Of a stretch of 64,000 bases of DNA, positions 1 through 13,106 are shown piece after piece. How positions within the stretch are numbered: position 1 is the stretch's first letter; the number at the start of each line of letters is the position of its first letter. Made by a program: the position numbers and the translations under genes. This stretch comes from Paraphysomonas bandaiensis. Its lineage: Eukaryota > Chrysophyceae. The stretch lies in the NCBI GenBank assembly GCA_965644295.1, contig CBFFRP010000380.1, forward strand, positions 1 to 64,000. The letters run 5' to 3'. The notes under the pieces are model-generated. The model made no database searches, was not told where the DNA came from, and worked only from the letters and a program-made list of their open reading frames with translations.

Positions 1-3000
1 GTCGAGGACAAAGACGTATTCTTATGCTGATATTGAAAATTGATCTTGCATACTATGGATGAGGTTACTTGAGATAACTCCCCAACAGCTATGTAAGATA
101 CAACCTCCTCGGTCAAATGAATATTTTCTTCTGTTGTGCACTGATCCTCTTGTAGTGATATTTGAAAAAATGTAGATGTCATATTCCAAGCACGAACACT
201 CGTTGAAGCTGCCATGCTTATCGCGGATGATACCATTCCAAACACAGACACAGGATACTCATATGAGCCGTCAAAAAGTATAGTTGTGGATGCACTTGTC
301 GCAGAGTCAAATTGCCCCATTTCAAATGAAATGCGTTCACTGCAATTCAGAACTCCACTTCCGTCGAATGCCATGTAGGCAAGTGTCTCAGCAAGCGACA
401 TGTTGTAATAGGACAAATCATCAGAGTCGTGGGGAACTAACACAAATCTAGAAAACCCAAGACCATGGACTAATGCCCGCACAGTCAAAAAGCGATCATA
501 CACAAGACTCTGAATTTGATTAATTGCACCAACTAATGTGCCATCCTCGAAGCGACATGACTTCGTTAATGTCTCACAACCCACAGGATAGTTAAACCGG
601 ATAAAATTATACAGCTCATTGCTATTGTCTACTCGCGTGATATCACCACTTCCAACCATGAAATAATATCCGGAAATATTGAAAGCACCTTTCTCCACAA
701 CCATCCAAGACACTTCGAGAGTATCGCTAAGAGACCTTGGTATAAACCATTCTTTCGAACAATAACTATCATTGGCATGATATAACTTCACGTCGAAAGA
801 AACACGACCCATAGATGTAGCACTTCTCACTCTTGACACCAAGGGAGATTGATTACTTTCTTCGGATGGAATGCTTACAAATACAACTGCATCCTGGAAT
901 GAAGCGAACTCAGTAGAAACACTTTCCCAATACTGGTCAGAAACATTCACTCGACCCACTTCCATCCATATCTCAGTCACGAATGATTTGGATACCATAT
1001 CAATCACATCACCTACAAAACACATCACTGTTACAATTAAAGTACAGATATGATATCATCACGTACCAATTGTGCCCGTAGGGCTCATCGACATCGATGG
1101 TGCAACAGTAGGAACCCCAGTAGGCAAAATGCTAGTAGGAAAATATGTAGGCTTTGTAGTTGGAAGTGAGCTTGGCACCAATGTTGGTGTTGGTGATGAC
1201 ACCTCACTTGGAGGCACAGACGACAAGAAGTCAGTCGGTTGTAAACTCGGCGGTGATGTCGAGGACAAAGACGTATTCTTATGCTGATATTGAAAATTGA
1301 TCTTGCATACTATGGATGAGGTTACTTGAGATAACTCCCCAACAGCTATGTAAGATACAACCTCCTCGGTCAAATGAATATTTTCTTCTGTTGTGCACTG
1401 ATCCTCTTGTAGTGATATTTGAAAAAATGTAGATGTCATATTCCAAGCACGAACACTCGTTGAAGCTGCCATGCTTATCGCGGATGATACCATTCCAAAC
1501 ACAGACACAGGATACTCATATGAGCCGTCAAAAAGTATAGTTGTGGATGCACTTGTCGCAGAGTCAAATTGCCCCATTTCAAATGAAATGCGTTCACTGC
1601 AATCCAGAACTCCACTTCCGTCGAATGCCATGTAGGCAAGTGTCTCAGCAAGCGACATGTTGTAATAGGACAAATCATCAGAGTCGTGGGGAACTAACAC
1701 AAATCTAGAAAACCCAAGACCATGGACTAATGCCCGCACAGTCAAAAAGCGATCATACACAAGACTCTGAATTTGATTAATTGCACCAACTAATGTGCCA
1801 TCCTCGAAGCGACATGACTTCGTTAATGTCTCACAACCCACAGGATAGTTAAACCGGATAAAATTATACAGCTCATTGCTATTGTCTACTCGCGTGATAT
1901 CACCACTTCCAACCATGAAATAATATCCGGAAATATTGAAAGCACCTTTCTCCGCAACCATCCAAGACACTTCGAGAGTATCGCTAAGAGACCTTGGTAT
2001 AAACCATTCTTTCGAACAATAACTATCATTGGCATGATATAACTTCACGTCGAAAGAAACACGACCCATAGATGTAGCACTTCTCACTCTTGACACCAAG
2101 GGAGATTGATTACTTTCTTCGGATGGAATGCTTACAAATACAACTGCATCCTGGAATGAAGCGAACTCAGTAGAAACACTTTCCCAATACTGGTCAGAAA
2201 CATTCACTCGACCCACTTCCATCCATATCTCAGTCACGAATGATTTGGATACCATATCAATCACATCACCTACAAAACACATCACTGTTACAATTAAAGT
2301 ACAGATATGATATCATCACGTACCAATTGTGCCCGTAGGGCTCATCGACATCGATGGTGCAACAGTAGGAACCCCAGTAGGCAAAATGCTAGTAGGAAAA
2401 TATGTAGGCTTTGTAGTTGGAAGTGAGCTTGGCACCAATGTTGGTGTTGGTGATGACACCTCACTTGGAGGCACAGACGACAAGAAGTCAGTCGGTTGTA
2501 AACTCGGCGGTGATGTCGAGGACAAAGACGTATTCTTATGCTGATATTGAAAATTGATCTTGCATACTATGGATGAGGTTACTTGAGATAACTCCCCAAC
2601 AGCTATGTAAGATACAACCTCCTCGGTCAAATGAATATTTTCTTCTGTTGTGCACTGATCCTCTTGTAGTGATATTTGAAAAAATGTAGATGTCATATTC
2701 CAAGCACGAACACTCGTTGAAGCTGCCATGCTTATCGCGGACGATACCATTCCAAACACAGACACAGGATACTCATATGAGCCGTCAAAAAGTATAGTTG
2801 TGGATGCACTTGTCGCAGAGTCAAATTGCCCCATTTCAAATGAAATGCGTTCACTGCAATCCAGAACTCCACTTCCGTCGAATGCCATGTAGGCAAGTGT
2901 CTCAGCAAGCGACATGTTGTAATAGGACAAATCATCAGAGTCGTGGGGAACTAACACAAATCTAGAAAACCCAAGACCATGGACTAATGCCCGCACAGTC

Positions 3001-6000
3001 AAAAAGCGATCATACACAAGACTCTGAATTTGATTAATTGCACCAACTAATGTGCCATCCTCGAAGCGACATGACTTCGTTAATGTCTCACAACCCACAG
3101 GATAGTTAAACCGGATAAAATTATACAGCTCATTGCTATTGTCTACTCGCGTGATATCACCACTTCCAACCATGAAATAATATCCGGAAATATTGAAAGC
3201 ACCTTTCTCCACAACCATCCAAGACACTTCGAGAGTATCGCTAAGAGACCTTGGTATAAACCATTCTTTCGAACAATAACTATCATTGGCATGATATAAC
3301 TTCACGTCGAAAGAAACACGACCCATAGATGTAGCACTTCTCACTCTTGACACCAAGGGAGATTGATTACTTTCTTCGGATGGAATGCTTACAAATACAA
3401 CTGCATCCTGGAATGAAGCGAACTCAGTAGAAACACTTTCCCAATACTGGTCAGAAACATTCACTCGACCCACTTCCATCCATATCTCAGTCACGAATGA
3501 TTTGGATACCATATCAATCACATCACCTACAAAACACATCACTGTTACAATTAAAGTACAGATATGATATCATCACGTACCAATTGTGCCCGTAGGGCTC
3601 ATCGACATCGATGGTGCAACAGTAGGAACCCCAGTAGGCAAAATGCTAGTAGGAAAATATGTAGGCTTTGTAGTTGGAAGTGAGCTTGGCACCAATGTTG
3701 GTGTTGGTGATGACACCTCACTTGGAGGCACAGACGACAAGAAGTCAGTCGGTTGTAAACTCGGCGGTGATGTCGAGGACAAAGACGTATTCTTATGCTG
3801 ATATTGAAAATTGATCTTGCATACTATGGATGAGGTTACTTGAGATAACTCCCCAACAGCTATGTAAGATACAACCTCCTCGGTCAAATGAATATTTTCT
3901 TCTGTTGTGCACTGATCCTCTTGTAGTGATATTTGAAAAAATGTAGATGTCATATTCCAAGCACGAACACTCGTTGAAGCTGCCATGCTTATCGCGGATG
4001 ATACCATTCCAAACACAGACACAGGATACTCATATGAGCCGTCAAAAAGTATAGTTGTGGATGCACTTGTCGCAGAGTCAAATTGCCCCATTTCAAATGA
4101 AATGCGTTCACTGCAATCCAGAACTCCACTTCCGTCGAATGCCATGTAGGCAAGTGTCTCAGCAAGCGACATGTTGTAATAGGACAAATCATCAGAGTCG
4201 TGGGGAACTAACACAAATCTAGAAAACCCAAGACCATGGACTAATGCCCGCACAGTCAAAAAGCGATCATACACAAGACTCTGAATTTGATTAATTGCAC
4301 CAACTAATGTGCCATCCTCGAAGCGACATGACTTCGTTAATGTCTCACAACCCACAGGATAGTTAAACCGGATAAAATTATACAGCTCATTGCTATTGTC
4401 TACTCGCGTGATATCACCACTTCCAACCATGAAATAATATCCGGAAATATTGAAAGCACCTTTCTCCACAACCATCCAAGACACTTCGAGAGTATCGCTA
4501 AGAGACCTTGGTATAAACCATTCTTTCGAACAATAACTATCATTGGCATGATATAACTTCACGTCGAAAGAAACACGACCCATAGATGTAGCACTTCTCA
4601 CTCTTGACACCAAGGGAGATTGATTACTTTCTTCGGATGGAATGCTTACAAATACAACTGCATCCTGGAATGAAGCGAACTCAGTAGAAACACTTTCCCA
4701 ATACTGGTCAGAAACATTCACTCGACCCACTTCCATCCATATCTCAGTCACGAATGATTTGGATACCATATCAATCACATCACCTACAAAACACATCACT
4801 GTTACAATTAAAGTACATATATGATATCATCACGTACCAATTGTGCCCGTAGGGCTCATCGACATCGATGGTGCAGCAGTAGGAACCCCAGTAGGCAAAA
4901 TGCTAGTAGGAAAATATGTAGGCTTTGTAGTTGGAAGTGAGCTTGGCACCAATGTTGGTGTTGGTGATGACACCTCACTTGGAGGCACAGACGACAAGAA
5001 GTCAGTCGGTTGTAAACTCGGCGGTGATGTCGAGGACAAAGACGTATTCTTATGCTGATATTGAAAATTGATCTTGCATACTATGGATGAGGTTACTTGA
5101 GATAACTCCCCAACAGCTATGTAAGATACAACCTCCTCGGTCAAATGAATATTTTCTTCTGTTGTGCACTGATCCTCTTGTAGTGATATTTGAAAAAATG
5201 TAGATGTCATATTCCAAGCACGAACACTCGTTGAAGCTGCCATGCTTATCGCGGACGATACCATTCCAAACACAGACACAGGATACTCATATGAGCCGTC
5301 AAAAAGTATAGTTGTGGATGCACTTGTCGCAGAGTCAAATTGCCCCATTTCAAATGAAATGCGTTCACTGCAATCCAGAACTCCACTTCCGTCGAATGCC
5401 ATGTAGGCAAGTGTCTCAGCAAGCGACATGTTGTAATAGGACAAATCATCAGAGTCGTGGGGAACTAACACAAATCTAGAAAACCCAAGACCATGGACTA
5501 ATGCCCGCACAGTCAAAAAGCGATCATACACAAGACTCTGAATTTGATTAATTGCACCAACTAATGTGCCATCCTCGAAGCGACATGACTTCGTTAATGT
5601 CTCACAACCCACAGGATAGTTAAACCGGATAAAATTATACAGCTCATTGCTATTGTCTACTCGCGTGATATCACCACTTCCAACCATGAAATAATATCCG
5701 GAAATATTGAAAGCACCTTTCTCCACAACCATCCAAGACACTTCGAGAGTATCGCTAAGAGACCTTGGTATAAACCATTCTTTCGAACAATAACTATCAT
5801 TGGCATGATATAACTTCACGTCGAAAGAAACACGACCCATAGATGTAGCACTTCTCACTCTTGACACCAAGGGAGATTGATTACTTTCTTCGGATGGAAT
5901 GCTTACAAATACAACTGCATCCTGGAATGAAGCGAACTCAGTAGAAACACTTTCCCAATACTGGTCAGAAACATTCACTCGACCCACTTCCATCCATATC

Positions 6001-8117
6001 TCAGTCACGAATGATTTGGATACCATATCAATCACATCACCTACAAAACACATCACTGTTACAATTAAAGTACATATATGATATCATCACGTACCAATTG
6101 TGCCCGTAGGGCTCATCGACATCGATGGTGCAACAGTAGGAACCCCAGTAGGCAAAATGCTAGTAGGAAAATATGTAGGCTTTGTAGTTGGAAGTGAGCT
6201 TGGCACCAATGTTGGTGTTGGTGATGACACCTCACTTGGAGGCACAGACGACAAGAAGTCAGTCGGTTGTAAACTCGGCGGTGATGTCGAGGACAAAGAC
6301 GTATTCTTATGCTGATATTGAAAATTGATCTTGCATACTATGGATGAGGTTACTTGAGATAACTCCCCAACAGCTATGTAAGATACAACCTCCTCGGTCA
6401 AATGAATATTTTCTTCTGTTGTGCACTGATCCTCTTGTAGTGATATTTGAAAAAATGTAGATGTCATATTCCAAGCACGAACACTCGTTGAAGCTGCCAT
6501 GCTTATCGCGGATGATACCATTCCAAACACAGACACAGGATACTCATATGAGCCGTCAAAAAGTATAGTTGTGGATGCACTTGTCGCAGAGTCAAATTGC
6601 CCCATTTCAAATGAAATGCGTTCACTGCAATCCAGAACTCCACTTCCGTCGAATGCCATGTAGGCAAGTGTCTCAGCAAGCGACATGTTGTAATAGGACA
6701 AATCATCAGAGTCGTGGGGAACTAACACAAATCTAGAAAACCCAAGACCATGGACTAATGCCCGCACAGTCAAAAAGCGATCATACACAAGACTCTGAAT
6801 TTGATTAATTGCACCAACTAATGTGCCATCCTCGAAGCGACATGACTTCGTTAATGTCTCACAACCCACAGGATAGTTAAACCGGATAAAATTATACAGC
6901 TCATTGCTATTGTCTACTCGCGTGATATCACCACTTCCAACCATGAAATAATATCCGGAAATATTGAAAGCACCTTTCTCCACAACCATCCAAGACACTT
7001 CGAGAGTATCGCTAAGAGACCTTGGTATAAACCATTCTTTCGAACAATAACTATCATTGGCATGATATAACTTCACGTCGAAAGAAACACGACCCATAGA
7101 TGTAGCACTTCTCACTCTTGACACCAAGGGAGATTGATTACTTTCTTCGGATGGAATGCTTACAAATACAACTGCATCCTGGAATGAAGCGAACTCAGTA
7201 GAAACACTTTCCCAATACTGGTCAGAAACATTCACTCGACCCACTTCCATCCATATCTCAGTCACGAATGATTTGGATACCATATCAATTACATCACCTA
7301 CAAAACACATCACTGTTACAATTAAAGTACAGATATGATATCATCACGTACCAATTGTGCCCGTAGGGCTCATCGACATCGATGCGTTCACTGCAATCCA
7401 GAACTCCACTTCCGTCGAATGCCATGTAGGCAAGTGTCTCAGCAAGCGACATGTTGTAATAGGACAAATCATCAGAGTCGTGGGGAACTAACACAAATCT
7501 AGAAAACCCAAGACCATGGACTAATGCCCGCACAGTCAAAAAGCGATCATACACAAGACTCTGAATTTGATTAATTGCACCAACTAATGTGCCATCCTCG
7601 AAGCGACATGACTTCGTTAATGTCTCACAACCCACAGGATAGTTAAACCGGATAAAATTATACAGCTCATTGCTATTGTCTACTCGCGTGATATCACCAC
7701 TTCCAACCATGAAATAATATCCGGAAATATTGAAAGCACCTTTCTCCACAACCATCCAAGACACTTCGAGAGTATCGCTAAGAGACCTTGGTATAAACCA
7801 TTCTTTCGAACAATAACTATCATTGGCATGATATAACTTCACGTCGAAAGAAACACGACCCATAGATGTAGCACTTCTCACTCTTGACACCAAGGGAGAT
7901 TGATTACTTTCTTCGGATGGAATGCTTACAAATACAACTGCATCCTGGAATGAAGCGAACTCAGTAGAAACACTTTCCCAATACTGGTCAGAAACATTCA
8001 CTCGACCCACTTCCATCCATATCTCAGTCACGAATGATTTGGATACCATATCAATTACATCACCTACAAAACACATCACTGTTACAATTAAAGTACAGAT
8101 ATGATATCATCACGTAC
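1..8117 (-). repeat. Tandem exon array, 1,257-bp period
   Basis: Near-identical units recur every 1,257 bp, for example the intron at 1013-1066, 2270-2323, 3527-3580, 4784-4837, 6041-6094 and 7298-7351; the last at 8064-8117 is offset by 766 bp. Units differ only by sparse single-base changes, for example T/C in gcgga(T/C)gatacc, G/T in the intron at gtaca(G/T)atatg, A/G in gtgca(A/G)cagtag and A/G in tcc(A/G)caacc. Because unit-specific variants exist, the array is not a simple assembly echo, although copy number could still be collapsed. Each unit is one symmetric phase-1 exon plus its intron, so any gain or loss of whole units keeps the frame. Confidence 0.95.
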
Positions 8118-9540
8118 CAATTGTGCCCGTAGGGCTCATCGACATCGATGGTGCAGCAGTAGGAGTCCTTGTTGGTACTTTAGTTGGTAGGACTGTTGGT
8201 TTCGCAGTAGGCTCCACAGATGGTGGTATCGTAGGTTCACTAGTTGGTGTCAACGTAGCTGTAGGGAAACTTGTAGGTAATCCAGTGGGGAGTGAAGTCT
8301 TTCTCGATGGTGTAGCTGTGGGAACTACGGTAGGATTGAAAGACGATGATGGAGTACTTGTTGGGCATTCACTGGGAAAATATGTCGGCTCTTGTGTTGG
8401 TATTGATGTAGGCGGCAGAGTTAGTGAATTGTATAGAGCTGCACACTTTGTACACGACTTGGAGTTGTGCTCGCCCACGACTAGTATGAAAACAACCTCA
8501 GACGTAGTGTGTAAAGTTTCTTCGTCCACACACTGATCTTCTTGGGTGATAATTCCGGAACCCACAACTGTGCGAGAAAATGTCCTAAGACCAGTGCTGT
8601 CGGTTAAACTAGTCGCACTGCCTATAGTTCCAAAAATACCAGGCAGGGATGTGAGTGTGAGATTAAATTTAATCCAGTGAGCTACATCATTTACAGCAGG
8701 GATAACTTGTGCCTCAAGCGCTAGTCCACCACTGCAAGCTGCAACGAAATGCGATTTGAATGAAAGGTACGCTAGTGTTTCACTGAGATTATTCATCGAA
8801 TAATAAGATGCATCCTGGGAATCGTGAGGTTGTAAAACCGCTCGAAAAAATCGCAAGTTAGCCACCTTGGTACGCGGAATAAGAAGTCGATTGTAGACCA
8901 CTGTTTGGAGTTGGAGTATAATACCGACAGTTGAATCAGGTGCGTAGGCACAGTTTTCAGAATTAGATTCACAGCCAGTTGGGAAATTAAATCGAACAAA
9001 ATTATTAGGATTTGAAATATCATCGTCTTCACGAGTTATCGGGCCATTCCCTACGACGAACATACTCCCAGATATATTGTACACACCATTTTCCGATACA
9101 ATCCAAGAAAGAAATACTGAAGGTGATATTGCCTGTGGAATATACCACTCCTTCGAACAAAAGCTGTCGTTTGCTTGATACAACCGAGTTTCGAAGGATA
9201 CAAGACCCGACGACACTACAACATTTCGAACACGAGCAATGACTGGGAAGCCATCAGTTGATACATTCCCACCAATACTTGGTAGACTAACAAAAACACT
9301 TGCGTTTGAAAAAATATCTGCAGAAGTTGAAACTTGTATCCACCTTTGATCATCAGCATTCGTGACGCCAGCTTCAATCCAGGGTGATGTCAACACTGTT
9401 TTCGCTCTCATATCTATTGGGTCGAGAGAAGTAAAATTATCACAATGTTCTGGAAATTCTTGAGCAGAAATAGAATGGACAAATTCAAATGGTCCAAAAT
9501 ATAATAAAAATATACTTTTTACAATAACATCTGGTGACAT
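1..9540 (-). CDS. Secreted multi-domain PT-linker protein with tandemly amplified exon (3' end outside window)
   Basis: Start is the ATG at 9540, followed by a hydrophobic signal-like segment; an upstream TTG frame is ignored. Exon 1 (8118-9540, 474 codons plus 1 nt) encodes a roughly 350-residue extracellular domain and a Pro/Thr/Ser linker. It is followed by exons 2-8 at 7352-8063, 6095-7297, 4838-6040, 3581-4783, 2324-3526, 1067-2269 and 1-1012 (cut by the window edge). Exons 3-7 are each 1,203 nt, phase 1 at both ends, and encode one domain plus one PT linker ending SMSMSPTGTIG. The 54-nt introns start GTACGTGATG and end TTTTGTAG. The domain in exon 1 is a diverged homologue of the repeated one (shared NDSxCSKEW, QxQxxVYxR, LxPHDSxDxSYY, EDQC). 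I do not recognise the family; the VFVS(I/L)PS...RVR pattern recalls small beta-sandwich lectin folds, but that is a guess. N-glycosylation sequons and conserved Cys fit secretion. Exon 2 breaks the frame (see separate entry). A surface adhesin or wall protein is inferred. Confidence 0.8.
7352..8063 (-). pseudogene. Truncated, frame-breaking exon 2 of the array
   Basis: This copy is 712 nt instead of 1,203. A 491-bp deletion joins the middle of the domain (after residues CSER) directly to the last bases of the PT linker, with an ATG microhomology at the junction near 7381-7386. Because 491 is not a multiple of three, splicing from its normal donor into exon 3 gives TGG TGA, a stop immediately after the junction. 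Skipping this exon (exon 1 to exon 3, phase 1 to phase 1) restores the frame. It shares with exon 3 the variant T in caatTacatc (7290 and 8056), so its 5' part arose from a neighbouring unit. Confidence 0.85.
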
Positions 9541-10374
9541 GTTTCGCAAATATGCAAATATTGAACTCAAAGATCACTGGAGTTTAGCACTACGATACTG
9601 TCGTTTAGAACCCGGATATCTGATATCATATCTAACTCAATGTTGTTACACACACGAGACAGAGCTATATTTAAGGAGCTGAAAGGTGAGGATAGGAAAT
9701 AGAAAACACTATCCGACAATCAACATAATTTGTAGCAATACTGTAATGACGGGTGTTTAGATTCATCTAAAGAGGCTGAATTATACACACATGAGGAATA
9801 ATCTGACATGTAATGCCATGATTATATACTTGATGGTTGCGTTGTAATATACATGCCTGATAGATCGTATAATATACAGGGGGATTCAACATATCAGAAG
9901 AGCGGTTTTGAACCTTCAAGATCCCAAATCCCACCCAATAAAATCACACACATCTGCCTCCAGATGAGTGAGTAGTATCTGTATCTGTGTTGGTGATGAT
10001 GGAGATGAGATCTACAGATGTAGAGTACCGTATACAGTATATACTGCTGTATATAGCAGAAAGTTGGACAAAAAACTTCAATTATTGCAGATGTTTTTTT
10101 GCCGGTATCTGTATCATACAATTTAGCTGCAGTATGGAGTACGTACATTGTACAGTACTTGCCGTGCACACATATAGTCTGTTGTCAAGACATATACAAT
10201 ATACCGCCGTATACCCTATATACTGCCTCCTACTCCATTGCTGTTAGACTATACATGCATAGTTGTATTGCAACAATGAACGTCTCTGTTATATAATTGG
10301 CGAAAGAAAAAGAATCAATACTACTTATTCTCACCCCTATCGTTGCTCACTCGTTATATTATATTGATTTCAAC
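9541..10374. other. Divergent intergenic region upstream of the array gene and the DCP1-like gene
   Basis: No gene is visible in these 834 bp. Short ORFs here lack coding character. The region must hold both divergent promoters, but I see no convincing element beyond AT-rich and TATA-like stretches. Confidence 0.5.
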
Positions 10375-11698
10375 ATGGCTCGGAAACTGGATGAATCGGA
10401 AAAAAAACAAATGAATCTAGATACTCTTCAAAAAGAAGATCCCGATATTACTGATATACTGGGTAACGCCTCGCACACTGCGATATATCGCTTCAACAAT
10501 GGATCATGTCAGTGGGAAAGGGTGGGCGTTGAAGGAGCTGCTTTTGTTGTAGCAGCTTCAGTGCGTCCCCTATTTAGGCTAGTCGTCTTTAATAAATTAG
10601 GTGAAATATGGTAGAATATGAGGTTCGATTGTGCTGAGATAATTTTATAGATGTCAATAGCTACAATTTGGACTTGTCAGAAGTGAATAAAGTGAAACTT
10701 CAACCACCGTATTTAATGCTGCGGCTAAACAATGAGGTAAGGGATTGGCAATCTATATCTCCGTGTTAAGAAAGATATAGTCCGACGAACACCATTCAAT
10801 AATGGGCCTGTGGTTTCATGAGAACTCTGATAGGAATGCTGTCATGGAAGCTATTCAAAGGTTAGTAAAATATTTAAAGTATAATGGTACAATGGACACA
10901 TAACGTTTCATACACGATAGTATTTTATATCTTTGGTGCACCTTATGAACCTTTGACCTTTTCGTTGCAACACAGCTGCATGAATCGCGCTCGTGAATCA
11001 AGATCCGCACCGTCACAGAACCCTGTGGCTGCATCGAAGTCGAATCAGCTACTGCATGCTATTTCACCTAGAAAGGAGACTAAGTCAGCTCCTCCGGAGA
11101 AACGAGGTTGGGCTCACACATTTCGTACGCTATCTGACTGAACTCATTATTGCTTTCATTATGTATATGTAACAATATATGACTCATTGTGTCATTTTAG
11201 TTGACATCCCAAAAAGTGACCCCGCAGATGCCGATGATTTCTTGAGAGGCCTCTCGGAACGAACAACATCATTTCACACCTCAACTCACGTGAATGGCAA
11301 ACCCAAATCGAATGCAGGTGATAGACTTCTCGCGCCGATTGTAGTCCTGTTTAGACTAAAATTTTGATAACTATGCAGATACCAGTGAGAGTAGTATTCC
11401 ATCCTCCATCTCCTCTCACAATGTGGTGAAGGCATCAGATAAATCCAAGGCGATATTGTCTGCCCTGACTTCGAAGTCTGCTCAAGCGATTGGAAGTGCA
11501 TCAACCGGTGACGGCTTTCTGACGGACAAAGAAATAACAGCTGTTTCTGAGAAGAAATCAATCCTTGTGTTGTCGACTATTGAAAGCAAGCAAGTGGATG
11601 TCAAACCGACATCTAAAAACACAAGTCAGGTGTTACTTATTGCCCCATCTGACCTGACCGGAAGGAAGCGAGAAATTCCAAAGCTTTCAGCGTTGTAA
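10375..11698 (+). CDS. DCP1: DCP1-like mRNA-decapping enzyme subunit
   Basis: Six exons: 10375-10600, 10651-10736, 10781-10860, 10976-11124, 11201-11317, 11379-11698, giving 325 aa. Residues about 30-110 match the EVH1-like fold of DCP1: a basic-acidic start, then TAIYRFN, QWERVGVEGAAFVVA, RLVVFNKL, LQPPYLMLR and a final IMGLWFHENSDRNAVMEAIQ helix, in family order. DCP1 is the activator of the DCP2 decapping hydrolase in cytoplasmic 5'-3' mRNA decay and P-bodies. The C-terminal 215 residues are low-complexity, Ser/Lys-rich and unassigned; metazoan DCP1 has an equivalent disordered tail with a trimerisation helix, which I cannot confirm here. The ATG at 10375 was chosen because the domain starts soon after it; an earlier in-frame non-ATG start is ignored. 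All exon phases close. Confidence 0.88.
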
Positions 11699-13106
11699 TA
11701 TAATAGTGTTATAATGAAATTGTTGCCTTATGGTTGCGTGTAGTGTTCCGTGCAACGATTTGCCAATAGTACACATTGTATAGGCCACAACTCAAGTGTA
11801 AATCATACACGAAAGCCTTTTGAAATGGTTGCCAGCTCCTAGCTGGTACTCAATATAGAGTGAATAGTTTTAACGTAGATACTATATCTTAATATGACTT
11901 TTCATTGAGTCTGAAAGAAAAGCATAATTCAACCTCGTCATAAATTTATGAAACTTAGTTCACCAATGATTCAACTGCCTCGTCAAAACATACTCTACCT
12001 ATCAATCGATGAATACCAGCTAAACTTACGTATAATTCACTAGACTTCAGCTTGCAATCAAATGTAAATTGGGCGTTTTTTTTCCATACCACAACGTCAT
12101 TTATCCCATATATGTTAACGTTCCTATTATTTAAAGAGATTAGGAGTTCTATTAAAGTAATTCAGTACAGAGAAGAAGATACTGTTGAGAGAGAACATAG
12201 GGCCGACAGACTTAGCTGAACAACATACTCCCTGCCCATATTGATGTCCTCCACTATTGTGAAGACTAAATGGTCCACCTAAGAAACGATGCATTGGTTT
12301 GATAATTGGAATTCACTGCCATGATAGCTATTTGTGAGCACAACCTATAACTCGGTTGTTTTGATGAGATCAACCCCAGAATTCATAGTGACGAGACATT
12401 TCAAACATTTCCACTTGCGGTAAGGAATATCTCTCTGCTGAAACGTGGTTACCATCAGAATATTGATGCAATCAAGTAATTATTGTTGCAATTAGTAAAT
12501 CTATGGTTAGATTTAATCAAAACAGAATCTCGTATTTGAGTTTAGGTTGATTATAGCAAAGGGGCATGTAAGTATCTGACCCATTTCACAGAGTAAGAAC
12601 GTCTAGCAAATAAGTATATCTGTATTTGAGTAAAAATCAATCACTACAACTTTACTACGCTTCCTTATACTCTTTATACCGCCTGACCTTCACAGCATAT
12701 ACAAGTATCTATGCAAGATAACGATAGAGTAGTATTCACAGGGACAACTTTTTCTTTCATTATTCGAGGCATAACTGAAATGAAAAGTTAGATCATATAT
12801 GATACTTGCTGGTTGAATAGGCAGGTGTAAGACACAACAGTGAATGCACTGTGTACTATATACGCAAAGATTGACTTGACCAAGAGTTTGCCAATCATAT
12901 TATATTATATATTCCTAAAATCTTGGGTTTTCAGTTTTTTTCCCCAGGTTTTAGGAGATATCCTGATATCCTCCACATCACAATTTCCACAAACCACTCG
13001 AAAACCTCAAGAATGTTCCAACGTGTCCGAAGTTGCAGCCGTTAAGCTCCTCTCAGTGTCCATGAAAGCATAATTTCCACAACTCCCGGATATATAGAGT
13101 AATACC
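11699..13106. other. Intergenic, no gene seen
   Basis: About 1.4 kb of AT-rich sequence. One 77-codon frame at 12840-13073 has no recognisable content and ends just before the RNA ligase; I do not call it. Confidence 0.5.

Noticed and set aside
871-1053. Recurrent 60-codon plus-strand frame in every array unit
   Set aside because: It is antisense to the domain-coding exon and crosses the intron; no independent support.
1072-1287. Recurrent 71-codon Gly/Val-rich plus-strand frame (also at 2329, 3586, 4843, 6100)
   Set aside because: It is the reverse complement of the PT linker in each array exon; PT-rich coding always gives Gly/Val-rich antisense.
1-8117. Array as a pure assembly artefact
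   Set aside because: Units carry distinct variants and one has a unique deletion, so they are not copies of a single read. Exact copy number remains unverified.
10099-10296. Overlapping short frames upstream of the DCP1-like gene
   Set aside because: Low-complexity Tyr/Cys-rich translations with no conserved content; probably promoter sequence.
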